Positions 36,595 through 48,487 of a stretch of DNA of 64,000 nucleotides are shown here, in pieces. Below the pieces are notes generated by a model, which saw nothing but the letters and a program-made list of their open reading frames with translations, searched no databases and had not been told where the DNA came from. This DNA is from Gemmatimonadota bacterium (GTDB lineage: Bacteria > Gemmatimonadota > Gemmatimonadetes > Longimicrobiales > Gaopeijiaceae), in contig JBBEBG010000040.1 of the NCBI GenBank assembly GCA_040882465.1, positions 156,130 through 220,129 on the forward strand. The letters run 5' to 3'. The position numbers and the translations under genes are program-made. How positions within the stretch are numbered: the first letter of the stretch is position 1; each line of letters starts with the position of its first letter.

Positions 36595-38427
36595 ATGAAC
36601 GAGCCAGAAATCGGGCTCCGAGTGGAGCTGGCCCAAGTGCGCCCCCGAAAGGGGCGTGTAGATGAGAACCTCGCGAGGATTCGGGAGTGGGTGTCCCGGA
36701 GCGCGGGGGCGGCGGATGTCGTCGTATTTCCGGAAGCCGTTCTTTCCGGCTACTTCGTGGAGGGAGCGGTGGAAGAGGTCTCCCGCTCGGTCGCGGAGGT
36801 CGCGGAGGGCCTCGGTCCCTCAGGTCCCAGCTTTCCCGACGTCGTCCTCGGCTTCTACGAACGTGGAGCCGGGCCCACGCACAACAGCGTGGCATGGTTT
36901 ACCCCGGAGGCGGGCCGCTACCAGGTCGTGCACCGTCACCGGAAGGCCTTCCTTCCCACGTATGGAGTCTTCGACGAGGCGCGCTTTGTGTCCCCCGGAC
37001 GCGAGTTGGAGGCGTTCGACACCCGGTTCGGCCGTGTCGGAATCATGGTGTGCGAGGAGATGCTCCATTCCCTCGTCCCGACTCTCCTCGTCCTGGACGG
37101 CGCCGAGCTCCTCGTGGTGGTCGCCGCATCGCCCGTCCGGGGCTTCCACCCCGGAGCCGGCGTTCCGGGGAATCTCACCCGGTGGGACATCGCGGCGCGG
37201 GCCGTCGCGCTCGAGCACGGGGTGCATCTGGGGATCGCCCACCTCGTTGGGAGCGAGGGCGGAAAGATCTTTCCCGGGGGAAGCGCCTTTTATCTTCCGG
37301 GTGGAGAGATGGGGCCGCGTGGGCCGCTCTTCACCGAAGGCTCCGCGTCGGCGACTCTCGATCGCACGCGGGTCCACCGCCATCGCGCCCGCTCGCCTCT
37401 CCTTTCCGATCTCCGGACCCGGCTTCCCCATCTCCTGGATGAATTCGCCGGATGGGTCCGGGCGGAAGAAGATGGGGAGGAGGAAGATGGTCCGGAGGGG
37501 CCGCCCGAGACAAAGGCAGCTGGTCCCTCGAACGGGAAGCACCGCCAACGCGAGAAGTCCCTCCCGCCGGAAAGAGTCCCGGCAGCCGGCCTCCCGGATC
37601 CGAAGGACGGAACGCCGCTGGAGCTCGATCTTCCGATGGTCGAGTCCGCGCTCGTCCGATTCCTCCGGGACGAAATCGTGGACCGCCGCGGCTTTCACGA
37701 TATCGTCTTGGGCGTCTCGGGAGGGGTGGACTCGGCGGTTTCACTCCTCCTGGCGGTGCGGGCCCTCGGACCGGATCATGTGCATCCACTCTTCCTCCCT
37801 TACGCGACGTCGAATCCCCGAAGCCTGGAGGACGGCGCCCGGGTCGTGCGGGAGGCCGGGCTCCGCGGACGCATCATCGAGATCACCCCGGCCGTTGACG
37901 CCTACATCGAGGGGGAGGAGCCGAAGATCTCCGACCTTCGGAGGGGAAACGTGGCGGCCCGCGTTCGCGCGTTGATTCTCTGGGATCAGGCGGCGCGCCT
38001 GCACGCCCTCCCTCTCGGAACCGGAAACAAGAGCGAACGCCTGCTCGGCTACTTCACCTGGCACGCGGACGATTCGCCCCCGATCAATCCGCTGGGAGAC
38101 CTCTTCAAGACCCAGGTCTGGGCATTGGCCCGGCACTTGGGGGTCCCGAAAGAGATCGTCGAAAAGGCGCCCAGCGCAGACCTCGTCCAGGGCGTGGACG
38201 ACGAACACGAGATCGGCGTGTCGTACGCGGTGGCCGACCGGATCCTCTATTGGATGCTCGAGGGTTATCGGCCGAAGGATCTGGTGCGCGCGGGATTTCC
38301 CGCGGACTCCGTAGAAAAGGTGCGGAAGCGGCTGGAAGGCACGCACTGGAAGCGCGAGCTTCCAACCGTGGCCACCCTGTCGGAAAGCGCGATCGGGGAA
38401 TTTTACCTCCGCCCCGTGGACTACTGA
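36595..38427 (+). CDS. nadE: NAD+ synthetase, glutamine-hydrolysing
   Basis: Two-domain enzyme making NAD+ from nicotinate adenine dinucleotide. The N-terminal nitrilase-like amidase (1-280) has E47 (FPEAVLSGY), K117 (HRHRKAFLPTYG) and C153 (MVCEEM), so it can use glutamine. A charged Glu/Arg linker (about 285-335) leads to the synthetase with the PP-loop SGGVDSAVSLLLA at about 374 and NKSERLLGYFTWHADD. 610 residues. ATG 36595 follows CGGAGG. Divergent from the protease. Confidence 0.95.
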   Translation: MNEPEIGLRVELAQVRPRKGRVDENLARIREWVSRSAGAADVVVFPEAVLSGYFVEGAVEEVSRSVAEVAEGLGPSGPSFPDVVLGFYERGAGPTHNSVAWFTPEAGRYQVVHRHRKAFLPTYGVFDEARFVSPGRELEAFDTRFGRVGIMVCEEMLHSLVPTLLVLDGAELLVVVAASPVRGFHPGAGVPGNLTRWDIAARAVALEHGVHLGIAHLVGSEGGKIFPGGSAFYLPGGEMGPRGPLFTEGSASATLDRTRVHRHRARSPLLSDLRTRLPHLLDEFAGWVRAEEDGEEEDGPEGPPETKAAGPSNGKHRQREKSLPPERVPAAGLPDPKDGTPLELDLPMVESALVRFLRDEIVDRRGFHDIVLGVSGGVDSAVSLLLAVRALGPDHVHPLFLPYATSNPRSLEDGARVVREAGLRGRIIEITPAVDAYIEGEEPKISDLRRGNVAARVRALILWDQAARLHALPLGTGNKSERLLGYFTWHADDSPPINPLGDLFKTQVWALARHLGVPKEIVEKAPSADLVQGVDDEHEIGVSYAVADRILYWMLEGYRPKDLVRAGFPADSVEKVRKRLEGTHWKRELPTVATLSESAIGEFYLRPVDY

Positions 38428-38439
38428 GGATCCCGTCGG

Positions 38440-39039
38440 ATGCTGCTCGTCATAGACAACTACGATTCCTTCACCTTCAATCTCGTCCAATTCCTCGGCG
38501 AGCTCGGTGCGGATCCCCACGTCGTACGAAACGACGAGGTGACCGTCGCGGAGCTCCGCGCCATGGGTCCCTCGCGGCTGGTGATCTCCCCCGGGCCCTG
38601 CACCCCGGCGGAGGCGGGGGTCAGCGTCGAAGCGGTCCGGGCGCTCGGCCCCGAGATCCCCGTGCTGGGTGTCTGCCTCGGTCACCAGGCGATCGGGGAG
38701 GCCTACGGGGGAAGGACGATTCGGGCGAGCCGGGTCATGCATGGGAAAACCACCCGGATCCGGCACACCGGAGAAGGTCTCTTCCGGGGCCTCCCCCAGC
38801 CCATGGAGGTCACCCGGTACCACTCTCTCGTGACGGACCCCGGGGTCCTCCCCGCCGAGCTCGAGGCCGTCGCCTGGTCCCCCGTCGAAGAGGCCGACGC
38901 CGAGGCCGGTGGCTCCCGGGGAGAGGAGATTCAGGCCGTCCGGCACCGCAGTTTTCCGGTCTGGGGGGTGCAATTTCATCCCGAATCCCTCTTCTCAGAG
39001 GGCGGTATGGACCTCCTCCGCAATTTCCTCGAGATCTAG
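38440..39039 (+). CDS. Glutamine amidotransferase, TrpG/PabA type
   Basis: Class-I glutaminase subunit that passes ammonia to anthranilate or aminodeoxychorismate synthase. C79 is in LGVCLGHQAIGEAYGG; His and Glu are in VQFHPESLFS. The start MLLVIDNYDSFTFNLVQ is diagnostic. 199 residues. No TrpE/PabB partner is nearby, so it could serve tryptophan, folate or both; a symbol is not assigned. Confidence 0.9.
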   Translation: MLLVIDNYDSFTFNLVQFLGELGADPHVVRNDEVTVAELRAMGPSRLVISPGPCTPAEAGVSVEAVRALGPEIPVLGVCLGHQAIGEAYGGRTIRASRVMHGKTTRIRHTGEGLFRGLPQPMEVTRYHSLVTDPGVLPAELEAVAWSPVEEADAEAGGSRGEEIQAVRHRSFPVWGVQFHPESLFSEGGMDLLRNFLEI

Positions 39040-39082
39040 TCGGCCCCCACCGACCCCGACATCGCTGCCAACGGGCCCCGGG

Positions 39083-39111
39083 TTGCCCCCCTCGGAGCGT
39101 TTTTCTATCTT
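39083..39111 (+). promoter_or_regulatory. Possible promoter of the kds-pyrG-lpt-rpoN operon
   Basis: TTGCCC (39083-39088), a 17-base spacer and TATCTT (39106-39111), each four of six, lie 64 bases before kdsB in the 135-base gap at the head of a long run of tightly packed plus-strand genes. Confidence 0.4.
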
Positions 39112-39134
39112 CGATGGCGTGAAACTTGCAATAA

Positions 39135-41621
<2,487 letters not shown>

Positions 41622-41624
41622 TTC

Positions 41625-42449
41625 GTGGCGATTTTCGAACGCTTCACGCTGATCGCGGGCCCCTGCGTCCTCGAGGACGACACGCTGAACCTGCGTGTGG
41701 CCGAGCGGCTCGAAGCGCTTTCGCGGAGCGCCGGAGTTCCCGTGGTATTCAAGGCGTCATTCGACAAGGCGAACCGGTCCCGGCTCGATTCCCTGCGGGG
41801 CCCCGGGCTGGAGACGGGCCTCCGCCTTCTGGAACGTGTTCGCTCGGAATCCGGGCTCCCGGTCCTGACGGATATCCACGAACCCCATCAGGCCGAGCTG
41901 GCGGCCGGGGTCGTGGACGCTCTCCAGATCCCTGCCTTCCTTTGCCGCCAGACGGACCTGGTTCTTGCCGCCGCGGGCACCGGTCTTCCGATGAACGTGA
42001 AGAAGGGGCAGTGGATGGCGCCCGAGGAGATGGTGGCGGTGGTGGAGAAGGCGCGTGCGGGAGGGGCGAAGCTCGTCACCGTGACCGAGCGCGGGACCTT
42101 CCTCGGGTACGGAGACCTGGTGGTGGATATGCGGTCCTTCGGGCGGATTCGAGAGAGCTGCCAGGTCCCCGTCGTCTTCGACGGGACCCACTCGGTTCAG
42201 CGCCCCGGGAGGGCCGCGGGCTCGAGCGGCGGGGACCCCGAGCACATTCCCGCCCTCGTGCGGGCCGCGGTGGCCGCGGGATGTGATCACCTCTTCCTGG
42301 AGACGCATCCCGATCCCGATTCCGCACCTTCGGATGGGGCGAATATGATCCCCCTGGACCGGCTGGAGCTTCTGGTCGGAGAAGTCGCCGCCGTCCGAGC
42401 CGCCCTGGCGGAACGGCGTGACCGGGTCAGCGGAGGCATCTCGTGGTGA
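41625..42449 (+). CDS. kdsA: Kdo-8-phosphate synthase
   Basis: Condenses arabinose 5-phosphate with PEP. LIAGPCVLEDD, FKASFDKANR, LTDIHEP, IPAFLCRQTDL and FDGTHSVQRPG are family signatures. There is no Cys at the metal position of IAGPCVL other than the conserved one, so metal dependence cannot be settled by eye. 274 residues; GTG start three bases after pyrG. The end overlaps kdsC. Confidence 0.96.
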   Translation: MAIFERFTLIAGPCVLEDDTLNLRVAERLEALSRSAGVPVVFKASFDKANRSRLDSLRGPGLETGLRLLERVRSESGLPVLTDIHEPHQAELAAGVVDALQIPAFLCRQTDLVLAAAGTGLPMNVKKGQWMAPEEMVAVVEKARAGGAKLVTVTERGTFLGYGDLVVDMRSFGRIRESCQVPVVFDGTHSVQRPGRAAGSSGGDPEHIPALVRAAVAAGCDHLFLETHPDPDSAPSDGANMIPLDRLELLVGEVAAVRAALAERRDRVSGGISW

Positions 42450-43063
42450 GCCAGATGATCGGAGCCGGGCCGCCGGAAGCCTCCGCGCGGAGGGGACGTG
42501 GCCGGAAGCGCGGGATCCCTGAAGAAGTCGCGCGAGCCGTGCGGCTCGTCGTCCTCGATGTGGACGGGGTCCTGACGGATGCGGGGGTCTACGTCGGCGA
42601 GGGCGCGGATGGGGCGCCAGTCGAGTTCAAGCGATTCGACATTCAGGATGGTCTCGGCCTTCGCCTCCTCCGGGACGCGGGGCTCACCGTCGCCTTTGTC
42701 TCGGGGCGAGTCTCTCCGGCCACGACGCTTCGAGCGAAGGAACTCGGAATCGAGGAGCTGCATCAGGATCCGGGTGCGAAGAAACTTCCCCTCGTCCATG
42801 GCATCATGTCCCGCCTCGGCGCGGAGTGGCACGAGGTCGCGATCGTGGCGGATGACCTCCCGGACATTCCGGTCATGCGAAAAGCGGGGCTCCCCGTCGC
42901 CGTGCGAAACGCGGTCCCGGAGGTGCGGGAGGCCGCCCTGTGGACAACCCGCAGAATGGGAGGGCGAGGCGCCGTCCGGGATTTCGCGCGCGAGCTTCTC
43001 CTCGCCCGCGGCGACTGGGAGCGGGTCGTGAACGCGTACATCGAAGCGAGGAGCGATGGCTGA
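42443..43063 (+). CDS. kdsC: Kdo-8-phosphate phosphatase
   Basis: HAD-type phosphatase that removes the phosphate from Kdo-8-P. The nucleophile pair D39 and D41 is in LVVLDVDGVLTDAG; SGR and DDLPD complete the HAD motifs. 206 residues, with an extra Arg-rich N-terminus of 25 residues and a longer C-terminal tail than E. coli KdsC. The start ATG 42443 overlaps kdsA; an internal Met at residue 5 is possible. Confidence 0.93.
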   Translation: MVSQMIGAGPPEASARRGRGRKRGIPEEVARAVRLVVLDVDGVLTDAGVYVGEGADGAPVEFKRFDIQDGLGLRLLRDAGLTVAFVSGRVSPATTLRAKELGIEELHQDPGAKKLPLVHGIMSRLGAEWHEVAIVADDLPDIPVMRKAGLPVAVRNAVPEVREAALWTTRRMGGRGAVRDFARELLLARGDWERVVNAYIEARSDG

Positions 43064-44063
43064 GGTAACGGAAGCTCGGGCCGTGGCATCTGCCGAGAGG
43101 ACCGACGAAGGTCTCCTCGATGAGGCCCGGCGCGTCCTTCGCGCCGAAGCGCACGCGGTCGCGGAGCTCGCCGAGCGCCTGGACGCCCGGTTCGCCCGCG
43201 CGATCGAGATTCTGGCCGCGGCACGTGGCCGTGTCATCGTCACCGGGGTCGGAAAGAGCGGAATCGTGGCGCGAAAGGTCGCCGCCACACTGACCTCTAC
43301 GGGCACCCCGGCAGCCTTTCTCCACCCCGTGGACGGCGTGCATGGAGATCTTGGAATCGTCTCCGCTGAAGACGTGGGGATCTTCATCTCGAAAAGCGGG
43401 GCGACCTCGGAGCTACACGGCCTCATGGAATACATGGTTCGGCATGGGATTCCCACGATTGCGCTGACGGGACGACTCGATTCGCCCCTCGCGCGCGCGG
43501 CGGAGGTGGCGCTCGACTGCGGCGTCACGGCGGAAGCGTGCCCGCTGGCGCTGGCGCCGACTTCATCCACGACCGCGGCGCTCGCTATGGGTGACGCTCT
43601 CGCGATGGTGCTCCTCAAGAGGAAGGGATTCCGGGTCGAAGACTTCGCCCGAATCCACCCGGGTGGGGCGCTTGGACGAGGGCTCACGATTCGTGTCGCC
43701 GACGTCATGGTCTCCAAGGACTATCCGCGAGTTCTCTCGAGCGCCCTCATGCGGGAATGCATCGTTCCGCTCGCGCGGCTCCGAGGAACGGTTCCCATCG
43801 TGGAAGAAGAGGGCCAACTGGTGGGGGTGGTCACCACCGGTGACCTGACCCGGCTGATGGAGCGGACCGAGGACTTCCTCGACCTACCGGTGCGCGAGGT
43901 GATGACGCGCGCCCCCAAGACGGCGAGCGCGGACGAGCTCGCGGGTGCGGCGGTCCATCGCATGGAGAGCCACGGGATCATGGCCCTCCCGGTGGTGGAC
44001 GGATCGGGGCGACTGGAGGGGGTCGTCCATCTCCATGACCTTCTCCGAGCGGGGGCGGCATGA
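43056..44063 (+). CDS. kdsD: Arabinose-5-phosphate isomerase
   Basis: Makes arabinose 5-phosphate from ribulose 5-phosphate, the first Kdo step. The SIS domain (about 45-185) has VTGVGKSGIVARKVAATLTS and FLHPVDGVHGDLG; two CBS domains (about 215-335) follow. 335 residues. Overlaps kdsC by eight bases and lptC by four. Confidence 0.95.
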   Translation: MAEVTEARAVASAERTDEGLLDEARRVLRAEAHAVAELAERLDARFARAIEILAAARGRVIVTGVGKSGIVARKVAATLTSTGTPAAFLHPVDGVHGDLGIVSAEDVGIFISKSGATSELHGLMEYMVRHGIPTIALTGRLDSPLARAAEVALDCGVTAEACPLALAPTSSTTAALAMGDALAMVLLKRKGFRVEDFARIHPGGALGRGLTIRVADVMVSKDYPRVLSSALMRECIVPLARLRGTVPIVEEEGQLVGVVTTGDLTRLMERTEDFLDLPVREVMTRAPKTASADELAGAAVHRMESHGIMALPVVDGSGRLEGVVHLHDLLRAGAA

Positions 44064-44593
44064 ACGGACGGACCAAACTGGCCTGGACCCTCCTTCTCTT
44101 GGGAGGGCTCGTGGCGGCCTGCGACGAAGGCGCGTCCGTTGCCACGATCGTCGAGGGGTCGCGGTTTCTCGAGGCGGACGGGATCACGATCCGGGGGGAG
44201 CACGTCTTCCTGAACGCGGAAGGGATCCGGGAATCGCACCTCCTCTTCGATACCATGTATCACTGGCGCGACTCCGTGGACTACCACCTCGTGGGCGTCA
44301 ATCTCATCGCGAACAACGAGGACGGTACGGAGCGGGTGCGCGTGACGTCGCGGTACGGGCGGATGGATCCACGGGGGGAACGCTTCGTCGCTCGCGGAAA
44401 TGTCGTTCTCTTCGTTCCCGCCGAGGGGAGGCAGCTCGAGACGGAGGAGCTTTACTACGATCCGAATCTGGGACGGATCTGGAGCGACTCCGCGTTTGTG
44501 ATGACGTTGCCGGGAAGGACTCCCATCCGAGGGAGTTCCTTCACGTCCGATCTGGAGTTCGGGAGTTTCCGTGCCGTAGGACCGGGGAACTGA
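44060..44593 (+). CDS. lptC: LptC-like LPS export protein, lipoprotein form
   Basis: Periplasmic bridge component that takes LPS from the LptBFG extractor to LptA. 177 residues. The N-terminus TLLLLGGLVAACDEG has a lipobox with Cys21 followed by Asp, the classic inner-membrane retention signal. The rest is beta-rich (VTSRYGRMD, GNVVLFVPAEGRQLETEELYYD, FTSDLEFGSF), as in LptC. The assignment rests on the kdsD-lptC-lptA-lptB order as well as the sequence. Confidence 0.88.
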   Translation: MNGRTKLAWTLLLLGGLVAACDEGASVATIVEGSRFLEADGITIRGEHVFLNAEGIRESHLLFDTMYHWRDSVDYHLVGVNLIANNEDGTERVRVTSRYGRMDPRGERFVARGNVVLFVPAEGRQLETEELYYDPNLGRIWSDSAFVMTLPGRTPIRGSSFTSDLEFGSFRAVGPGN

Positions 44594-44596
44594 TCC

Positions 44597-46120
44597 ATGC
44601 GAAAGATTCCGTGCTTCCGGCTCCATCTCAGGGCGCTTCTCGCGACACTTGGGCCTGCGGTGGTGGCGCTCCCTTTGGACGCACAGGAGCTGGCGACCAA
44701 CTGCGATCCAATCGAGTGGCGCGTATGGGATTCCCAGCTTGTGGGTCCGGAGCGAGTTCACTGGATCGGGGGACCTGTCCTGATCTGTTCCGACGGGACG
44801 CGAATCCGAGCCGATAGCGCGGTAGTCTACGACAATCAAGCTCGGACACAGATGATCGGTCGCGTGCAGATCACGCATCCCGAGCGCACGCTCCGCGCCG
44901 CCTATGCCGACTACTTCGAGCGCGAAGGCCGGCTTTACGCGCGCGGGTCGGTCGAGTTCCGGGACCTCGTGCAGGGGAGCGAGCTCTACGGCGACACGCT
45001 GAACCTCCTGGAGGCCGGACGGAATCGAGTCGAGCAGGAAGTCCGCGCGGTCGGACGTCCGGCCATCGCGGTGCTCCCGCCGCGGGAGAGCGACGCTCCC
45101 GCGGACAGTGCGGAGGCGAGCTCTTACCGCGTCTCCGCGAGTCAGATTCGCATCGTCGGCGAGCGCTTCTTCTGGGGAGACGGAAACGCGGAGGTCGTGC
45201 GAGACTCGCTCTTCGCGAGCGCCGACTCCCTCGCCTTCGACCAGGAATCCGGTCAGCTTCGGCTCGACGGGGCGGCCCGGGTCGTGCGCGGCGAGCTCGA
45301 GATGGAAGCCCCGGAGATCAGTCTCGTCCTCCCGAATGACGAGCTTCGGTTCGTTGAACTCTTCGGCGGTGGCCGCATCCGGACTCCCGAGATGGAAGTC
45401 GTGGGGGACGAGATCCGGCTCGACGTGGACAACGAACAGATCCAACGTCTCGTGACGGTGCGCCGGGTTCGATCCGAGGCCGATGCGGATCGCCCGCGAC
45501 CGCACGTTCTCGCCGAAGAGGTCTACGTCACGGCGGACTCGGTGGACGTTCTTTCGCCGGGCGAAGTGCTCCAGTCGCTCACCGCGACCGGCCGCGCTCG
45601 GCTCGAAACCCGCGGAAACGACACGGCCCAGGCCGACTCGGCCGCCGTGGATCCCGACGTTTCAGACCCGGGCCTGCCGGTGGAGGACTGGATGGAGGCG
45701 GAAGTCATCGTCGCGACCTTCATCGCGGACGATGCCGCGTCGGCCGTGGTCGCGCCCGTGCCCATGCCCGACACAACCGCGGCCGACCCGAGCGCCGGAG
45801 CCGCGCCTCCGCCCGACCCGGCGCCCGCAATCCCGGAGGCGGCGCCCGAAGGCGACGACCCCGGATACGTCCTCGACCGCCTCACCGCGACCGGAAACGC
45901 GAAAAGCTGGTACCGCTCTCCTCCCGAAGGTGTGGATCCCGAGAGCTCCAACCGCCGGTGGTGGGGCGTGGACTATATCCTCGCCGACGAAATCACGGTG
46001 CAACTCTCGGGAGGAGCGGTGGATTGGATCGAGGCGATCGGCTCGGTTCGGGGAATGAGGATCGAGCCGGAGGAGGTCTCAAGCCCGTCGGATCCCGCAG
46101 TCACGGAGGACAGGGAATGA
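44597..46120 (+). CDS. OstA/LptA-like periplasmic LPS transport protein, long form
   Basis: Beta-jelly-roll repeat protein expected to carry LPS across the periplasm. It starts [19 protein letters not shown], a signal peptide ending near LDAQ, followed by repeated OstA-type units ([31 protein letters not shown]-like [31 protein letters not shown]). A Pro/Ala-rich linker lies at about 395-425, then a last unit ([17 protein letters not shown]). At 507 residues it is far longer than LptA (about 185), so it may combine LptA-like units. Confidence 0.8.
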   Translation: MRKIPCFRLHLRALLATLGPAVVALPLDAQELATNCDPIEWRVWDSQLVGPERVHWIGGPVLICSDGTRIRADSAVVYDNQARTQMIGRVQITHPERTLRAAYADYFEREGRLYARGSVEFRDLVQGSELYGDTLNLLEAGRNRVEQEVRAVGRPAIAVLPPRESDAPADSAEASSYRVSASQIRIVGERFFWGDGNAEVVRDSLFASADSLAFDQESGQLRLDGAARVVRGELEMEAPEISLVLPNDELRFVELFGGGRIRTPEMEVVGDEIRLDVDNEQIQRLVTVRRVRSEADADRPRPHVLAEEVYVTADSVDVLSPGEVLQSLTATGRARLETRGNDTAQADSAAVDPDVSDPGLPVEDWMEAEVIVATFIADDAASAVVAPVPMPDTTAADPSAGAAPPPDPAPAIPEAAPEGDDPGYVLDRLTATGNAKSWYRSPPEGVDPESSNRRWWGVDYILADEITVQLSGGAVDWIEAIGSVRGMRIEPEEVSSPSDPAVTEDRE

Positions 46121-46962
46121 ACGGAGAAGGGGGTGCGGTCGCCGAACAAGCGGCACCGGCCAGGGAGCCTCGAAAGGTGAGCCGCTTTCGCGCCGAAGGA
46201 CTGACAAAGGTCTATCAGCGCCGAAAGGTCGTGAGCCAGGCGAACGTCGAAGTGACCCAAGGAGAGATCGTCGGCCTGCTGGGGCCGAACGGGGCCGGAA
46301 AGACGACGACCTTTTACATGATGGTCGGGCTCATCCCGCCGAACTCGGGGCGCGTCTACCTGGACGACAAGGACGTCACCCGGGTGCCGATGTACAAACG
46401 GGCGCGCCTGGGGGTCGGTTATCTCGCGCAGGAGCCGTCCATCTTCCGGAAGCTCACGGTGGAAGACAACGTCCTTGCGATCCTCGAGACCCGAAAGCTG
46501 TCCCGGAAAGAGCGAGGCCAACGGCTGAACGAGCTGCTCGACGAGCTCTCGATCGCCCACCTGCGCAAGCACAAGGCCTTCACCCTTTCGGGAGGAGAAC
46601 GTAGGCGCCTCGAAATCACGCGGGCCCTCGTGCGGGAGCCGAAGTTCATGCTCCTCGACGAACCCTTCGCGGGAATCGACCCAATCGCGGTCCAGGACAT
46701 CCAACAGATCGTCGGCGACCTGAAGCTCAAAAACCTGGGCGTCATCATCACGGACCACAACGTGGAACAGACCCTCGAGATCGTGGACCGGGCCTACATC
46801 ATGTACGAAGGGCAAATCCGAGTCTCCGGCACGGTCTCGGAGCTCGTGTGGAACGACGAGGTCGCCGATATCTACCTGGGCCCGAATCTCACGCAACGGA
46901 TGCGGAAGCGCTTCCAGCGACCGGCGGTCCCGGCGTCCACCGCTCAGCTGCTGGAGTCGTGA
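46117..46962 (+). CDS. lptB: LPS export ABC transporter ATPase
   Basis: Cytosolic ATPase powering LPS extraction. Walker [10 protein letters not shown] (56-64), Q-loop [13 protein letters not shown], signature [11 protein letters not shown], Walker [14 protein letters not shown] and switch His in ITDHNV. 281 residues, with a 20-residue N-terminal extension. The ATG overlaps the preceding gene. lptF and lptG are not in the window. Confidence 0.96.
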   Translation: MNGEGGAVAEQAAPAREPRKVSRFRAEGLTKVYQRRKVVSQANVEVTQGEIVGLLGPNGAGKTTTFYMMVGLIPPNSGRVYLDDKDVTRVPMYKRARLGVGYLAQEPSIFRKLTVEDNVLAILETRKLSRKERGQRLNELLDELSIAHLRKHKAFTLSGGERRRLEITRALVREPKFMLLDEPFAGIDPIAVQDIQQIVGDLKLKNLGVIITDHNVEQTLEIVDRAYIMYEGQIRVSGTVSELVWNDEVADIYLGPNLTQRMRKRFQRPAVPASTAQLLES

Positions 46963-46972
46963 GGGGCCGCGC

Positions 46973-48487
46973 GTGAGCAGTCTTTCCAACCGCCTTTACC
47001 AGAGCACCGATCTCCGCCAGGAGATGAAGATCAATCCTCGCCTGTATCAGGCGATGGAGCTCCTTCACATGCCGCTTCTGGACCTTCAGGCACACCTCAA
47101 GCAGGAAATCACCGAGAATCCCTTCCTCGAAATGGTGGAGGGGGACGTCGAGCAGGAAGTCTCACTCGAAGAGGTCGGCGAGGTCGAAACGGCGCCGGAG
47201 ACGAAGGACGAGATCGACTGGGAGGAGATCCTTCTCGACGGCTTCGACGCCGGGGGACGGCGTGCCCAGCGGGAAGAACGCGAGTACAGGGAGCCCATTC
47301 AGGTCGAGACGAGAGACCTACGGGACTACCTCCTCGACCAGCTGCACCACCTCTCGATCCCGGACCGAGCGATGCGCCTCGGGGAGGAGATCATCGGGAA
47401 TGTGGACGACGCGGGGCTTCTGACCTGTCCCCTCGAAGACGTCCTTTCCGGAGTGAACGACTGGCTCATAGACGTGCGCAAGGTGGCGGAAGACCGAGCG
47501 AAAGAGATCGAGGACGAGGAAATGCGCGCTGAAGAGGAGGGGGAGGTCGGCCACCTCTTCCAGGATTACACGATGGAGGAGGCGGAGGTGCTCCTCACGA
47601 CGATCCACGGGATGGATCCGGCCGGCGTAGGTGCGCGCGACGTGAGGGAGTGCATCCTCCTCCAGCTCCGGAGACTGGATCAGGCGAATTCCACCGCCTT
47701 CCGGATCGTGCAAGACCACTTCGATGACCTCCTCAATCACCGGTGGAATGAGATCGCCCGGGTCCTCGGATTGAACGCGAAAGAGGTGCAGGACGCCGCC
47801 GACGAGGTGGCCCTCCTCGATCCGAAGCCCGGGCTCCGTCATTCGGGAGACGAAGAGAGCTACATCCTTCCCGACCTCATCGTGGAGAAGATCGATGGCG
47901 AGTACCGGGTCTTCCTGAACGACACGAGCCTCCCCCGACTGCGGCTTTCCCGCGCGTACCGCGAGGTCGCCCGGGATCGGAACCAGTTCAAGGGGGAAAA
48001 CCGGGACTTCATCGCCGCGAAGCTGAATTCGGCGAGCTGGATGATCCAGGCGATCGAACAGCGGCGCCAGACGATGCTCAAGGTCATGGGCTTCATCGTG
48101 GACCGTCAGCGCGACTTCTTCGAGCGCGGGATCCAGTACCTGAAGCCCCTGACGCTTCGCGAAGTCGCGGACCACATAGACATGCACGAGTCCACGGTGT
48201 CGCGTGTCACCAACGAAAAATTCGTCCAGACTCCCCGGGGCGTCTTTCCCCTCAAGTTCTTCTTCTCCAGTGGCCTGTCCACGGCCTCTGGCGAAGACAT
48301 CTCGGCTCGTGGAGTGAAGGACAAGATCCGGACGCTCGTTCAGCAGGAAAACACGCGGAAGCCGCTCACCGACCAGCGAATCGTGGAGCTCCTCGAGGCC
48401 GACGGAATTCGCATCGCGCGCCGCACGGTGGCCAAATACCGCGATCAGCTCGGGGTTCTTCCCGCCCGGATGCGGAAGCGTGTCTGA
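46973..48487 (+). CDS. rpoN: RNA polymerase sigma-54 factor
   Basis: Alternative sigma factor needing enhancer-binding ATPases. Region I (1-50) is Gln/Leu-rich (INPRLYQAMELLHMP), followed by an acidic region II, the core-binding domain, the HTH (HESTVSRVTNEKF) and the invariant RpoN box ARRTVAKYR near the C-terminus. 504 residues. GTG start at 46973. It lies directly after lptB as in many bacteria, but the usual hpf/ptsN genes are replaced by glycosyltransferases. Confidence 0.96.
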   Translation: MSSLSNRLYQSTDLRQEMKINPRLYQAMELLHMPLLDLQAHLKQEITENPFLEMVEGDVEQEVSLEEVGEVETAPETKDEIDWEEILLDGFDAGGRRAQREEREYREPIQVETRDLRDYLLDQLHHLSIPDRAMRLGEEIIGNVDDAGLLTCPLEDVLSGVNDWLIDVRKVAEDRAKEIEDEEMRAEEEGEVGHLFQDYTMEEAEVLLTTIHGMDPAGVGARDVRECILLQLRRLDQANSTAFRIVQDHFDDLLNHRWNEIARVLGLNAKEVQDAADEVALLDPKPGLRHSGDEESYILPDLIVEKIDGEYRVFLNDTSLPRLRLSRAYREVARDRNQFKGENRDFIAAKLNSASWMIQAIEQRRQTMLKVMGFIVDRQRDFFERGIQYLKPLTLREVADHIDMHESTVSRVTNEKFVQTPRGVFPLKFFFSSGLSTASGEDISARGVKDKIRTLVQQENTRKPLTDQRIVELLEADGIRIARRTVAKYRDQLGVLPARMRKRV

